Positions 13,801 through 24,675 are shown, numbered from the stretch's first letter. The stretch: DNA of 64,000 bases from Stercorarius parasiticus (GCA_013396915.1 VWZL01000903.1:62001-126000); one strand, 5' to 3'. Program-made: numbers and translations. The notes: generated by a model from the letters alone, not told the origin.

Positions 13801-15449
13801 TTTTTCTCTAGAGCTCTAGACCAGCTACTCTCTATTGTCTTTTTCACATTGAGCTGTTCTGCAAGGTTAATAATTTTAAAAATGGTCCCACAAAATATCT
13901 GTCTGGAATTCACGTACACTTAGTAGCATTTCAATAAAAACTGAAATAAATGTGCTGACTTTTTCATAGAAATCACCGAGACTACTTTCTTTTTTTCACA
14001 ATTTGTTGAAGAATGAAAGAACAGTCCTGTTATCAGTGGAGACAAAAGACACAGTGGGTCCTCTGCTTTGCACAGAAACTATAGCATTAGCAATTAGTGG
14101 TAATGCATGAAAAAATACGCATTGGTTTTAGAAGTCAGAACACATAATGGTGCAAAGGTTCCTAACTGGGGAAGTTTTATATGCTGTGGTGGTTGTGCTA
14201 ATAACTGTGCATTGGGGAGTTAATATGAATATTTCCCCTGATCGGTTCTACGTGAAGTATGAACACTTTACTTCCTAAAATTAAGCAAAAAAATTCCTCT
14301 AATTGTGTTGCTTTTGAAAGAACACTTACGCAATTAAATGGCCAGGGAGAAAAAAAAATCTCAATAACCGTCCTTGGTAATAAAGGCATGTCTCTACATA
14401 AAGTGTTTCTGAAGAAGCATGCTCCAGGCCAGTCAGGGACCAGCTATTACCCGTGGTGTTGCCAAGCAACACTACCTTGCATTCTTAAAATTAAAATGAC
14501 TCCTCTTTAATTTTGCAGACCAATGGGGTTGAAATGGAGGGGACACACAAGCCCTTTAAGTGAACAAAGGAGCTGGAACTTTGCAGAGTTACTTATTCTC
14601 TGTGTAATTAAATAATGCATAAGCATTCCTGTTCTGTAGCACAAAGATTAAATTATTGTGGCCATCACTGTAATGTGTGAGCAGGTGTGTTGTAATGTAG
14701 CACAGCGGTATTTCTGGATAGATTTATCAGTAACAAATTACAAATTCTGTTATTTTGCAATCAACAAATTGTTCTGTGCAAGCACAGTTATCTTTCTATC
14801 ATATATCTCATGCTGGACAGGGATTCAAGGTGGTGATAACAAGTGTCTAACAAAGCAAAGACAAGAACAGCTGATCACCTCTTATCAGTATCATAAGACA
14901 CTAGCTGCAGTCCAGTTGACATACCCCTCGACAGTTTTACCCAAAGAAATCAACTAATGAAGTCCCTGGATGAGGAAAGTCTATTCATAAACTAGGGAGA
15001 AGTCAATAACCTGGAAAATAGGAGTGTAAAGAGAAGACCTTCCCACTGCTGCTTGAGGAAGGAGAATGTAGAGCTCTGCAGGGTGAAAGCTCAGACATGG
15101 AGCTGAGAGGTGCAACAGAAATATCTCCTAGGGATTCCCAGAAAGGAAGACTGCACTATGTTCTTCTGATGCATTTCTATACTACCTTTCTGTGAGTGAG
15201 AGGTACTGGTTTGCAGATTTCCCAGAAAAGGCTACATGACACGTTTATTCCACTAGGTCTTGGAGAGACATTTTCTTGGCTTTAGAGGAACACGGGTTGT
15301 GCAAGAAATTTGGGACATATTTGAGAGAGCTGACACTAATGTTTAGATGTAGAAAGTTGATCTCTCATTCATTTCTAGAGGCATGAAATTACAAAGAGAT
15401 CCCAGAAAACCCCCAAAAGCAGAGGATCAGATTAAACTCTGGATTAAGA
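7897..15449. other. Unique AT-rich non-coding DNA
   Basis: About 7.5 kb with no recognisable gene, RNA or transposon. Minus-strand open frames of about 110 codons (9585..9914, 11176..11520) have no domains and are expected by chance. A mildly GC-richer patch lies at about 11640-11830, without a clear gene or CpG island. The rest is very AT-rich. Some segments could be conserved non-coding sequence, but that cannot be judged from one genome. Confidence 0.45.
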
Positions 15450-16290
15450 CACTGAATTCCAGACATGGTAGGTGTCCGTATTTGAGACAGATGCCTAAAC
15501 TCCTGGGATGGAGCCACCACAGGAGATGTACCCTAGTGAGTTATCCATCTCATCCTCCAAGACTCGCTCAGATGACAATGTTTTGTCACCTGAACGGATG
15601 TTTTTAGGCTTCTCTGTCTTTACTGATTGGTTCAGTGGCCTAATTATAAGTGATCAAGTGAAGACCTAGATCACCACTGACAATAATGAGAACTTAGACA
15701 GGTAGCATACGGGCTGATATCTTTGTCATAGACATCTGATGATGTCTGAATCTTAGGCTTAATGCTCCCCACATGGGTGATAATTCAGTTGTCTAAACAT
15801 CAGTACCTACTCCTGTTCCAGTGCTTTGGAGATATCCATCTGTCTGCAAGGTGCCATTCCTGGAGGGTACAGACCTACACTCACTCCCCTGCCATTTCTG
15901 CCAGCCTCACCCACACATCTTGGACACTGCATTATTTCTAAAATGGTGTTGGATATTTAAAGCAGAAGTCTCCATGGCACTTGGTGCTTTGCTCCACGTA
16001 TACCCTGGTACTCATTCTCTGAGGGTCCAATCGATGCAATTGTAAAGCAAATGGTGGGATTTATCTTGTCAAATTTCAGAGGCTCAAAGTGTAGGAGCAG
16101 GTTTCAGTTGCCAACCATAGATGTCTAGGGCCATTTCAGACACCCAGTATTATCTGAGATTTCTGCACAGGCCAGTTAGGTATGATACAGGACCCACAGA
16201 AGGACAGGTCTGGAAACAAGGTGAGATAACTTCATAGATTTACAATGGTAATAGGCACCTGTGCTCAGGTAGCTGGATCGCATCCTAAGT
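15450..16290. repeat. Candidate unclassified diverged repeat with recurring 'GCCTAA / TCTAAACAT' motifs
   Basis: Related short words recur: 'atgcctaaac' (15491), 'aacttagacaggta' (15691), an inverted repeat GACATC-TGAT-GATGTC (15731-15746), 'gtctaaacatcagtacct' (15791), 'agatgtctagg' (16120) and 'ataggcacct' (16251). Clusters of T-AGGTG-CCTAA-type words like these occur in old dispersed avian and reptilian repeats as I recall them. No terminal structure or coding sequence is visible. This is a weak call based on word similarity. Confidence 0.25.
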
Positions 16291-17112
16291 GTTTATATCT
16301 ACGCTAGCCACCCTATACTTCTTTCATAGTCTATAGAGGGAAATAGGCCCTCTAGAAGTATGATATGTCTTATTCCAATATAAATATCTGTTCTGCATAG
16401 CTCAACAGCAGACATGCACATTGTTATTGTCCAAAGCAAAGCAGGATGAATGTGGCTGGAGTTTCCCACTTAGTTTCATCTTAACTGTGAAGCAAGGATG
16501 CCACTAGAAAGTGATGTTGCACCTGCATTCTGTTTTCTGAGGAAATACTGCATAAGAATAATAAACATACAGAGTGTATTCTTTTAACATCAGTACCTGT
16601 AGCTTGTTCAAACTAGGTATATTTCCACATGAAAGTTTTGTAAGCGGTCTTGGTTTATGCAAAGCATAGACTAAGAATCTGCACAGGATGTTTTTGAATG
16701 CCCCTCTAGGTCTATTTACTTTGGTAAAGAGAAATAAAGATGTCTGAAGAGCTGATAACATAAGAGTCACCTATGGTTTTCATGACTATATAAATATTAC
16801 TGTTGTGCCAAATATGAACTGGAGAGGTCAATAACCTCCAAAGCAGTGAGCTAATAAAGCTTAATTGTCTAAGATAGAGTGACATTTCTTATGCTGATGT
16901 TATGTCATGCTCTCTGATCCACTGTGTTGCTTGCACTGTTGGTAAAGGTGAAAAATATTTCTGATCTCATTCATCTAAAGTTTGTTTCTGTGATGATGTC
17001 TAAAGCAAGCCTCATTAGTGAGGCATGAGGTGTGAATATATGTAAAGCAGTGTGTTTTTACACAGTAGATGGCAGGATTTTCAGGTGTGAAAGGATTGTG
17101 TTGCCTGAATGT
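16291..17112. other. Unique non-coding DNA
   Basis: Nothing recognisable. An 88-codon minus-strand frame (16504..16770) has no identifiable domain. Confidence 0.5.
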
Positions 17113-17315
17113 CATAGAATCATAGAATATGTCAAGTTGGAAGGGACCCCTAAGGAACATGGAATCCAATTCCCTGCTCCTCTCAGACTATCTAAAGCTA
17201 AACCATGTATCTAAGACCACCATCCAGACACTCCTTGAACTCTGACAGACTTGGTGCTGCAACCACTTCCCTGTGAAGCCTGTTCCAGTGACTGACCACC
17301 CTAATTTTTCTGTAG
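17113..17315 (-). mobile_element. CR1 LINE 3' fragment
   Basis: It opens CATAGAATCATAGAAT, then 'caagttggaagggacccctaagg'. It proceeds through the antisense 3' UTR landmarks 'gacactccttgaactctgacagacttggtg', 'ccacttccctgtgaagcctgttccagtg' and 'ctgaccacccta'. The element is on the minus strand and reaches only the end of ORF2 or the start of the 3' UTR. It contains no intact coding sequence. Confidence 0.85.
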
Positions 17316-19156
17316 ATACGGACAAGAGAGCCATAACTGTATGAGCAGGGGTGACTTTCCACAATAATTTTTCAGTTCTGTCAGTTTTCTTCAGAGATCT
17401 ATAGAAATTAATCTGAGGTTAACCCTTTTTCATGTGTGAGGCTAAGCAGAACATTTTTACCCTGCCAGGAATTGTTAACGTATATGAGGGACTTTCATGA
17501 CTTTCTCTGTTTATAAGATGAAGATCATTACCACATTTTGTTTCCCATACAGCTAACTGAGAGAGAAACTCCAGATGATACATCCCAATCGGGAACAGGG
17601 TCCTAAAAGGGAAAAATGATGGGAAAAGAGTGTTAGTGTGCCAGGCTACTATTACAATGCAGCTAATATAGGAGATAGTGAAATGAATATTTCTAAGAAA
17701 GTTTCCATGTAATAACAACAGAAAAATCTCCTCATTTTTTTTTTTTTTTGTGCCATGAAAAGATGACTGATACATAGGATTGATTCTCTTACAGTTTATT
17801 TGAAATATCTTCACAGTCTGATTTATAAAATGCACCACATTCTTTGAGTTGGGATGGGACCCTGAGTCTTGATTAATGTCACTGCATCTTCCTTAGAAAC
17901 ATCCTGGGGAGGACAGCTCCCTTATATTTTATTTATATGTTCCTGGTTTTTGTCATTGTCCTATCTTGTCTTCATGGCTTTAATTAAACACTTGGGTGCC
18001 CAGTAGAGATAATAAAATGTATGACATTTGCAAATGCCAGTTTAATAAACATCTCCAGAGACCCTGTGTATTGTCATTGGCTAGGCTGAACATCAGAAGA
18101 ATGAAAAGCAACTGCTCCTTTCCATTTACAGCTTATGAACAGTTATAACCTATGAACAGTGGATACACGGTTCTGCTGACTGTCAGGAAATACAGCATAC
18201 CTAGCTAGACAATCCCCTTCTTTACCGTAATTCCTGTTGATTATTCTTACAGAAACATACATTTAAAGTTCACCTGTCTTCTCGAATTACTTCTACCAAG
18301 TACTGTAAGTTTTTCACTTCGCTTTCATAAATCTTAATTTTAAATGCAGGCATCTTTTTGGCAGTTAAGTTTTTGTTTATTTTCATTAAGAAGAAAATTG
18401 CAGTTATCTTTTGTTCCTAAGTCTACTTTTCTTTATTTTTTCTTCTGTCTCTCTGACAGCACCAGAGCAAGATGTGTCTTTTCCAGTCTGGGCTGGTCTG
18501 GAAGAGGCGTAAACAGGACAGTCACTTCTGCAGGGTGTAAGAAAAAGACCCAGCTTCTCTGCATGCATTAATGCATTTCCTTGGGCTGCAAAGGTTATTC
18601 TAACTTCCTAGAGTGGAACACTAAAGACTGAAAAGCCAAAGTTGCCGATCAGGATAAACACTATGTTGTAGTATTTTTAATAGACAGTACTGCAAATCAC
18701 AGACCTTTTACAGGACAGTTGCTGTTGAATACCTAGAGAGGCTAGAGGAACTCTTGGAGTGATGAGGGAAAAGGAATTTCCATGGCTTCCTTCTGACGGA
18801 TATACTACAGTGTTGCTGTCAATGTGAACTTGCTGGAAGAGGGATGTGAGATGTAACATAGGTTTTGCAGTTTAACATTCAGGAATGCCTGACAGGTGAT
18901 GGAGAAATAAATGTGAATGAAACACTGGAGAGCAACAAGCATGAAGGAACATGCAGGAACCTGTCATTTGGCACAAGGGAGTAGTGAAAATCATAAGACA
19001 CAGAACTAATGTTGGAAAGAAAGCAATTAAACTTGGGGAAATAATGCATAACTAAAGTGCCAATAGAAACAGGAATGATCTCAGATACCATTCCCCTTCA
19101 TGCTATTGTAAAAATATTATTCTAATCAAGCCCCTGACATCCTTTAAAAGCACAAA
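17316..19156. other. Unique non-coding DNA with T-rich run
   Basis: No gene or transposon recognised. A run of 15 T lies at 17735-17749. The 139-codon minus-strand frame at 17419..17838 spans that run as a poly-Lys stretch and has no domain, so I do not call it a gene. Confidence 0.45.
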
Positions 19157-19206
19157 AGGTAACTATCATTATCCATAATTCACACAGAGAGAAACTGAGG
19201 AGAGGG
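19157..19206 (+). repeat. MIR-like (CORE-SINE) fragment
   Basis: The stretch 'aggtaactatcattatcca' followed by 'cacacagagagaaactgagg' aligns by eye with the well-known MIR segment GGTACTATTATTATCCCCATTTTACAGATGAGGAAACTGAGG type in sense orientation. Spacing is retained over about 45 bp. The fragment abuts the 3' end of the next CR1 at about 19208, so that CR1 may have inserted into or beside it. MIR copies are sparse in birds, so the call is tentative. Confidence 0.45.
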
Positions 19207-19428
19207 ATCATAGAATCATAAAATGATCTAGGTTGGAAGGGGTCTTTCAGATCATTGAGTCCGACCATCAGCCTAACACTGACAAAACCACCACTAAACC
19301 ATGTCCCTATATACCACATCTACATGTCTGTTAAATACTTCCAGGGACGGTGACTCAACCACTTCCCTGGGCAGCCTGTTCCAATGCTTGACAACCCTTT
19401 CGGTGAAGAAATTTTTCCTAGTATCCAT

Positions 19429-20316
19429 CTAAACCTCCCCATGGCACAACTTGAGGTCATTTCCTTCTGTCCTATTGCTTGTTATTTGGGAGAAGACACA
19501 AACACACAGCTTGCTACAACCTCCTTTCAGGTAGTTGTAGAGAGCAATAAGGTCTCCCCTCAGCTTCCTTTTCTCCAGGCTAAACAACCTCAGCTCCCTC
19601 AGCTGCTCCTTATAAGACTTGTACTCTAGTCCTCTCACCAGCTTCATTGCCTGTCTCTGAACACGCTCCAGCACCTCAATGTCTTTTTTGTAGTGAAGGC
19701 CCAAAACTGAACACTATTTGCAGCGTGGCCTCACTAGTGTCAAGTACAGGGGGATGACCACATCCCTAGTCCTGCTGGCCACACTATTTCTAGTACAAGC
19801 CAGGATTCTGTTAGCCTTCTTGGCCACCTGGACATGCTGCTGGCACATGTTCAGCTGCCTGTTGACCAACACCCCCAGGTCCTTTTCCCCCAGGCAGCTT
19901 TCCAGCCACTCTTCCCCAAGCTCGTAGCATTGCATAGCGTTGTGATCCAAGTGCAGGACCCGGCACTTGGCCTTGTTGAACCTCATACAACTGGCCTTGG
20001 TCCATTGATCCAGCCTGTCCAGATCCCTTTGTAAAGCCTTCCTACCCTCAAGTAGATCAACACTCCTGCCCAACTTGGTGTTGTCTGCAAACTTACTGAG
20101 GGTGCACTCAATCCCCTTGTCCTGATCATTGATAAAGATATTGAAGAGAACTGGCTCCAATACAGAGCCCTGGAGAATACCACCTGAGACCGGCTGCCAG
20201 CTGGATTTAACTCCATTCACCAGCACTCTTTGGGCCCGGCCATTCAGTCATTTTTTTATCCAGCAAAGTGTACACCTGTCTGAGCCACAAGCAGCCCGTT
20301 TCTCCAGGAGAATGCT
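19429..20316 (-). pseudogene. CR1 ORF2 reverse transcriptase palm/thumb and C-terminus, motif C mutated
   Basis: After a stop at about 20248-20250 the frame is open over 20226-19717. It has [33 protein letters not shown] (motif B region), then motif C as KFADNTKLG. In CR1 motif C is FADD, so the second catalytic Asp is replaced by Asn. Then come [29 protein letters not shown] and [15 protein letters not shown] stop follows at 19714-19716. The C-terminal part continues in the same frame ([50 protein letters not shown]) to 19429. Two of the catalytic carboxylates are lost by G-to-A changes, independently of the stops. Confidence 0.9.
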
Positions 20317-21219
20317 TTAGGAAATGGTGTCAAAGGCTTTACTAAAGTTTAGGTAGACATTATCCACAGCCTTTCCATCATCCACTAAGTGGGTCGCCTT
20401 GTCATAGAAGGAAATCAGGTTAGTCAAGCAGGACTTGCCTTTCAAGGACCCATGTTGACTGTGCCTTATCACCTGGTTGTCCTGTACATTCCACATGATG
20501 GTGCTCAAGATGATCTGCTCCATAACCTTCCCCAGCACTGAGGTCAGACTGATAGGCCTGTAGTTCCCTGGATCCTCCTTCCAGCCCTTCTCGTGGATGG
20601 GCATTGTATTTGCTAACCCCCAGTCAACTGGGACCTTCCTGGTTAGCCAGGACTGCTGATAAATGATCGGAAGTGGCTTGGTGAGCACTTCCTCCAGCTT
20701 CCTCAGTACCCTTGGGTGGATCCCATCTGGCCCCATAGACCTGTGTGTGTCTAAGTGATGTAGCAGGTCACTAACCATTTCCCATTGGATTATGGGGGTT
20801 TCATTCTGCTCCCCATCCCTGTCTTCCAGTTCAGGGGACTGGGTACCCAGAGAACAACTGGTCTTACTGTTAAAGACTGAGGCAAATAAAATATTAAGTA
20901 CCTCAGCTTTTTCCTCATCCTTTGTCACCGTGTTTATCACCGTATCCAATAAAGGATGGAGATTCTTCTTAGTCGTCCCTTTGTTGCTAATGATTTTATA
21001 GAAAAAAATGTTATCGTCTTATATTGCAGTATACAGATTAAGTTTTAATTGGGCTTTGGCCCTTCTAATTTTCTCTCTGCATAGCCTCACAACATCCTTG
21101 TAGTCCTCCTGAGTTGCCTGCCCCTTCTTCTAAAGGTCATAAACTCTCCTTTTTTCCTTGAGTTCCAGACAAATCTCTCTGTTCAGCCAGGCCAGCCTTC
21201 TTCCCTGTCAGCGCATCTT
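20317..21219 (-). pseudogene. CR1 ORF2 linker and reverse transcriptase fingers/palm, motif A mutated
   Basis: The linker part (about 20950-21219) reads as ...AWLNREICLELKEKRRVYDL and carries stops at 21130-21132 and 21019-21021. The RT part is open from 20949 down. It has KDEEKAEVLN, MGPDGIHPRVLRKL, VPVDW, NYRPISLTSVLGKVMEQI and HGSLKGKSCLTNLISFYD, followed by motif A, which reads VYLNFSKAFDT. The family sequence is YLDFSKAFDT, so the catalytic Asp of motif A is Asn here. A stop (TAA) lies at 20317-20319, directly after FDTIS. The polymerase cannot be active in this copy. In a live element it reverse-transcribes CR1 RNA at the nicked target. Confidence 0.9.
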
Positions 21220-22080
21220 TCAGCACAGGGCAACTGCCTGCTCCTGTGCCTTTAGGATTTCCTTCTTGAAGAATGTCCAGCCTTCCTGGACTCCTTTGCC
21301 CTTCAGAACTGCCTCACAAGGGATTCTGTCAACCAGTCCTCTAAATAGGCCAAAGTCTGCCCTCTTGAACTCCAAGGTAGCAATTCTGCTGACTTTGTCA
21401 GCAGGCAACCTACTTACTTTGTCAAGAATCAAAAACTCTATCATTTTGTGGTCTCTATGCCCAAGACAGCCTCCAACTGTCACGTCACCCACAAGTCCTT
21501 CTCTGTTCGTTAACAACAGGTCTAACAGGGCACCTTCCCTAGTTGACTCCCTCACCAGCTTTGTCAGGAAGTTATCTTCCACACACTCCAGGAACCTCCT
21601 GGACTGTTTCCTTTCTGCTGTATTGTATATCCAGCAGACATCTGGTAAGTTGAAGTCTCCCACAAGAATAAGAGCTAGCGATTGTGAGACTTCTCCCCTC
21701 TGCTTATAGAATATTCCATCTCCCTCTTCATCCTGGTTGGGTGGTCTATAACAGGCTCCCACCATGATATCTGCCTTATTGGCCTTTGCCCTGATTCTTA
21801 CCCATAAACACTCAGCCCTATCATCACTATCATGAAGCCCTAGACAATCAAAACACTCCCGAACATACAGGACTATGCCACTGCCTCTCCTTCCTTGCCT
21901 ATCCCTTCTGAAGAGTTTAGAGCCATCCACTGTAGCACTCCAGTTATGCGAGTCATTCCACCATGTTTCCATGATGGCAGTTATATCATAATTTTCCTGC
22001 TGCCCAATGGCTTCCAGCTCCTCCTATTTGTTGCCCATACTGTGTGCATTGGTGCAGATGCACTTCAGTTGGGCTATTGA
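21220..22080 (-). pseudogene. CR1 ORF2 endonuclease domain (AP-type), dead remnant
   Basis: This encodes the apurinic-type endonuclease that nicks the target in LINE retrotransposition. Visible motifs on the minus strand are ETWWNDSHNWS (catalytic Glu region), FRRDRQGRRGSG, YVRE, YRPPN, VGDFNLPDVCW (Asp and Asn of the active site), LLTNREGLVGDVTVGGCLGHRDHKMIEF (terminal Asp-His pair) and VDRIPCEAVLKGKGVQEGW at the domain end. In most CR1 copies I recall, the last motif is S-D-H; here the residue before Asp is Arg. The frame is open for 250 codons, then meets TGA at 21220-21222 and again at 21208-21210. Both look like CGA-to-TGA decay. The part upstream of 21972 continues the domain in the same strand. 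It is not functional without the downstream reverse transcriptase. Confidence 0.9.
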
Positions 22081-22150
22081 TTACACCACCTTTTTGTGGG
22101 GAGAAGCCCTAATTCCTACATGACAATTTTCAGGCACTTCTGTGGATTCA

Positions 22151-22539
22151 GTGACCCAGGACAGCAGCAGAGGACATTGGCTGGGAGGGACAGGATTATA
22201 ACTCAGAATTCTTGGGTTCCCAACAGATCATACTCTCTTATGCCTGAAAAAAAAATCAGAAAAGGATTTGAAAAGACTGCCGGAGATAGTGATGGGAATT
22301 TCTTAACACCTTAGTGCCTGTTTTTGAAGACCTACTCATGTTCTCTTGGCATAGTTTCCTGTTGACAGCTGTGTTTCTGTTCAATCTAACACTCTTTTTG
22401 AGAATATATCACAGCTAGATAATGAAGAACAAAGAATCAATAGGAAGAATACACAGACCCTGCTTTCGCTGTTGTATTAATGATAGCCTGTTAGCTGCAC
22501 AAAATTTCACCGTATCATTCAACTTCCCAGGTTGGACTG
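22151..22539. other. Spacer between two head-to-head CR1 copies
   Basis: About 390 bp of AT-rich sequence lies between the 5' (truncated) sides of the minus-strand and plus-strand CR1 copies. I see no promoter-like or repeat structure. Part of the left side (to about 22190) could still be diverged CR1. An A run is at about 22246-22254. Confidence 0.4.
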
Positions 22540-22629
22540 AATCTTGGAACAAGCAAGTTCCATGCGATTGACCTCAAAGGCTTCACAGCCGAAAAAAAAT
22601 GATGAGGAAGTCGGGCAAAACCACCAGGA

Positions 22630-23242
22630 GGACTGCGTGGATGAACAAGGAGCTCCTGGACAATGTCAAACAGAAAAAGGAAGCCCACAGAGGGTGGAAA
22701 CAAGGACAGGTAGCCTGGGAGGAATACAGAGAAATTGTCTGAGCAGCCAGAGGTCAGGTTAGGAAAACTAAAGCTCAGATATGGTTAAATCTGGCCAGGA
22801 GCATTAGGTGCAACAAGAAAGCCTTCTGTAGGCATGTCAGTGACAAAAGGAAGACGAGAGAAAATGTGGTCCCACTCAGGAAGGAAACAGGAGACCTGGT
22901 TACCCAGGACCTGGAGAAGGCTGAGGTACTCAATGACTTCTTTGCCTCAGTCTTTCCCGGCAAGTGCTCTCACCACACCTCCCAAGTCACAGAAGGCAAA
23001 GGCAGGGACTGGGAGCATGAAGAACTGCACACTGTAGGAGAAGACCAGGTTTGAGGCCAGCTGAGGAACCTGAAGGTGCACAAGTCCATGGGACCTGATG
23101 AGATTCGTCCATGGGTCCTAAGGGAACTGGTGGATGAAGTTGCCAAGCCACTATCCATCATATTTGAGCAGTCATGGCAGGCTGGTGAAGTTCCACTGAC
23201 AGGAAAAGGGGAAATATAACCCCCTTTTTTGAAAAGGGAAAA
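22630..23242 (+). pseudogene. CR1 ORF2 linker and reverse transcriptase N-terminal part, dead
   Basis: Read in the frame whose codons start at multiples of 3, it gives [31 protein letters not shown], stop (22740-22742), then [48 protein letters not shown], stop (23052-23054), then [46 protein letters not shown], stop (23217-23219). These match the inter-domain linker and RT fingers of CR1 ORF2 (family motif SMGPDGIHPRVLREL). The frame is lost in the following T-rich run. Confidence 0.88.
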
Positions 23243-23952
23243 ATGGAAGGCCCAGGGAACTACAGGCCAGTCAGTCTCACCTCTGAGCCCAGAAAAATCA
23301 TGCAGCAGTTCCTCCTGGAAACCCTGCTGAGGCACATGGAAAATAAGGAAGTGATTGATGACAGCCAATATGGCTTCACTAGGGGCAAATCATGCCTGAA
23401 AAATTTGGTGACTTTCTATGACAGCGTTACAGCATTGGTGGATAAGGGGAGAGCAATAGACATCATCTACCTGGACTTGTGCAAAGCATTTGACACTATC
23501 CCGCACGACATCCGTGTCTCTAAATTGGAGAGATATGGATTTGAACAGTGGACCACTCGTTGGATAAGGAACTGGCTGGCTGGTTGCACTCAAAGAGTTG
23601 CAGTCAACAGCTCAATGTCGAAGTGGTGAGCAGTGATGAGTGGTGTTCCTCAGGGGTGAGTACTGGGATCAGTACTATTCAACATCTTTGTTGGTGACAT
23701 GGATGTTGGGATTGAGTGCATCTTCAGCAAGTTTGCTGATGACACCAGGCTGTGTGGTGTGGTTGACACCCTGGAGGGAAGGGATGCCATCCAAAGAGAC
23801 CTGGACAGGCTTGAGAGGTGGGCCTGTGCAAACTTCGTGAAGTTCAACAAGGCTCAGTGCGAAGTCCTGCACGTGGGTTGGGGCAATCCCAGACACAAAT
23901 ACAGGTTGGACGGAGAATGGCTTGAGAGCAGCCCTGAGGAGAAAGACTTGGG
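23243..23952 (+). pseudogene. CR1 ORF2 reverse transcriptase palm, catalytic residues retained
   Basis: The frame is open from [22 protein letters not shown] through [18 protein letters not shown] to motif [18 protein letters not shown], with catalytic Asp present. After stops at 23627-23629 and 23657-23659 it reads [33 protein letters not shown] (motif C FADD intact) and [28 protein letters not shown]. The family sequence at the second stop is PQGSVLGPVLFNIF, so the stop replaces Ser. It is inactive because of stops and frameshifts, although the active-site Asp residues survive. Confidence 0.9.
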
Positions 23953-24441
23953 GTGTTGGTGGATGAGAAGCTCAACATGAACCGGCAATGTGCACTTGCA
24001 GCCCAGAAAGCCAACCACATCCTGGGTTGCATCAAAAGAATTATGGCCATCAGGTCAAGGGAGGTGATTCTAACCCTCTACTCTGCTCTTGTAAGAACCC
24101 GCCTGGAATATTGCATCCAGCTCTGGAGTCCTCAACACAGGAAAGACATGGACCCGTTGGAGCGGGTCCAGAGGAGGGCCACGAAGATGATCAGAGGGCT
24201 GGAGCACCTCTCCTATGAAGACAGGCTGAGAGAGTTGGGGTTGTTCAGCCTGGAGAAGAGAAGGCTTCAGGGAGACCTTATTGTGGCCTTTCAGTACTTA
24301 AAGGGGGCCTACAGGAAAGATGAGGACAAACTTTTTAGCAGCACCTGTTGTGATAGGACAAGGGGTAATGACTTTAAACAAAAAAAGGGTAGATTTAGAC
24401 TAGAGAGAAGGAAGAAATTTTTTACAAAAACTGGGTGGTGA
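23953..24441 (+). pseudogene. CR1 ORF2 C-terminal region
   Basis: This is the longest open CR1 frame on the plus strand, 162 codons. It reads [27 protein letters not shown], then [85 protein letters not shown], then [15 protein letters not shown]. It is the normal end of ORF2. It is shifted one frame from the preceding part by a single-base deletion in the G run at about 23950-23953 (family EKDLGVLVD). The Met start is only the first ATG in frame; no separate gene is implied. Confidence 0.9.
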
Positions 24442-24624
24442 AACACTGGCACAGGTTGCCCAGCGAGGTGGTAGATGCGCCATCACTGGAGACATTCATA
24501 GTCAGGCTGGATGGGGCTCTGAGCAACCTGATCTAGTTGAAGATGTCCCTGCTCATTGCACGGGGCTTTGGACAAGATGACCTTTAAAGGTCCCTTTCAA
24601 CCCAAACTATTCTATGATTCTATG
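24442..24624 (+). other. CR1 3' UTR and terminal octamer repeats
   Basis: After the ORF2 stop comes the standard CR1 end: 'cactggcacaggttgcccag', 'atgcgccatcactggagacattc', 'ggctctgagcaacctgatct', 'gatgacctttaaaggtcccttt' (which contains a short CTTTAAAGG hairpin-like inverted repeat), then two exact ATTCTATG copies. In CR1 this segment is thought to be what the reverse transcriptase recognises. Confidence 0.88.
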
Positions 24625-24675
24625 TTCTCTGTACACCTCTAACTGCTGCCACTGCATGGAGGGTTTGAACCATTC

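Larger units (their letters stand above)
19208..22150 (-). mobile_element. Long CR1 LINE, 5'-truncated, ORF2 decayed mostly by substitutions
   Basis: The 3' end at 19208 begins CATAGAATCATAAAATGATC, a mutated octamer pair. On the minus strand, upstream, come a 3' UTR (about 19208-19430), the RT C-terminal region, RT palm and fingers, a linker and an AP-type endonuclease. These are followed by sequence reading into the endonuclease N-terminal region to about 22080. CR1-like sequence fades near 22150; the true 5' boundary is uncertain. The open fragments ending at 21972, 20949, 20226 and 19704 all share one reading frame (upper coordinate divisible by 3). ORF2 is therefore broken mainly by in-frame stops, near 21220, 21208, 21130, 21019, 20317, 20248 and 19714, rather than by frameshifts. 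This suggests a moderately old copy decaying by point mutation. It is about 2.9 kb, against about 4.5 kb for full-length CR1. Confidence 0.92.
22540..24624 (+). mobile_element. Long CR1 LINE, 5'-truncated, different subfamily from its neighbour
   Basis: It begins just downstream of where the endonuclease would end (linker residues [24 protein letters not shown] from about 22635) and runs through RT to a perfect ATTCTATGATTCTATG terminus at 24609-24624. About 2.1 kb remain. The linker ([10 protein letters not shown]..., EEYREIV) and 3' UTR differ clearly from the 19.2-22.1 kb copy, so the two are separate insertions rather than an inverted duplication. Damage includes stops at 22740, 23052, 23217, 23627 and 23657, a frameshift in the 23220-23240 T-rich stretch, and a one-base loss in the G run at 23950-23953. 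Several of the stops look like CpG decay. Confidence 0.93.

Noticed and set aside
17419..17838. 139-codon minus-strand open frame
   Set aside because: It runs across a T15 tract read as lysines, with no domain and no conserved start context.
21158..21709. 183-codon plus-strand open frame
   Set aside because: It is the antisense shadow of the CR1 endonuclease domain encoded on the minus strand.
19208..24624. The head-to-head CR1 pair as an inverted duplication or a two-gene divergent system
   Set aside because: The two copies differ in linker, RT and 3' UTR sequence, so they are separate insertions. Their reading frames are broken, so there is no functional gene pair.
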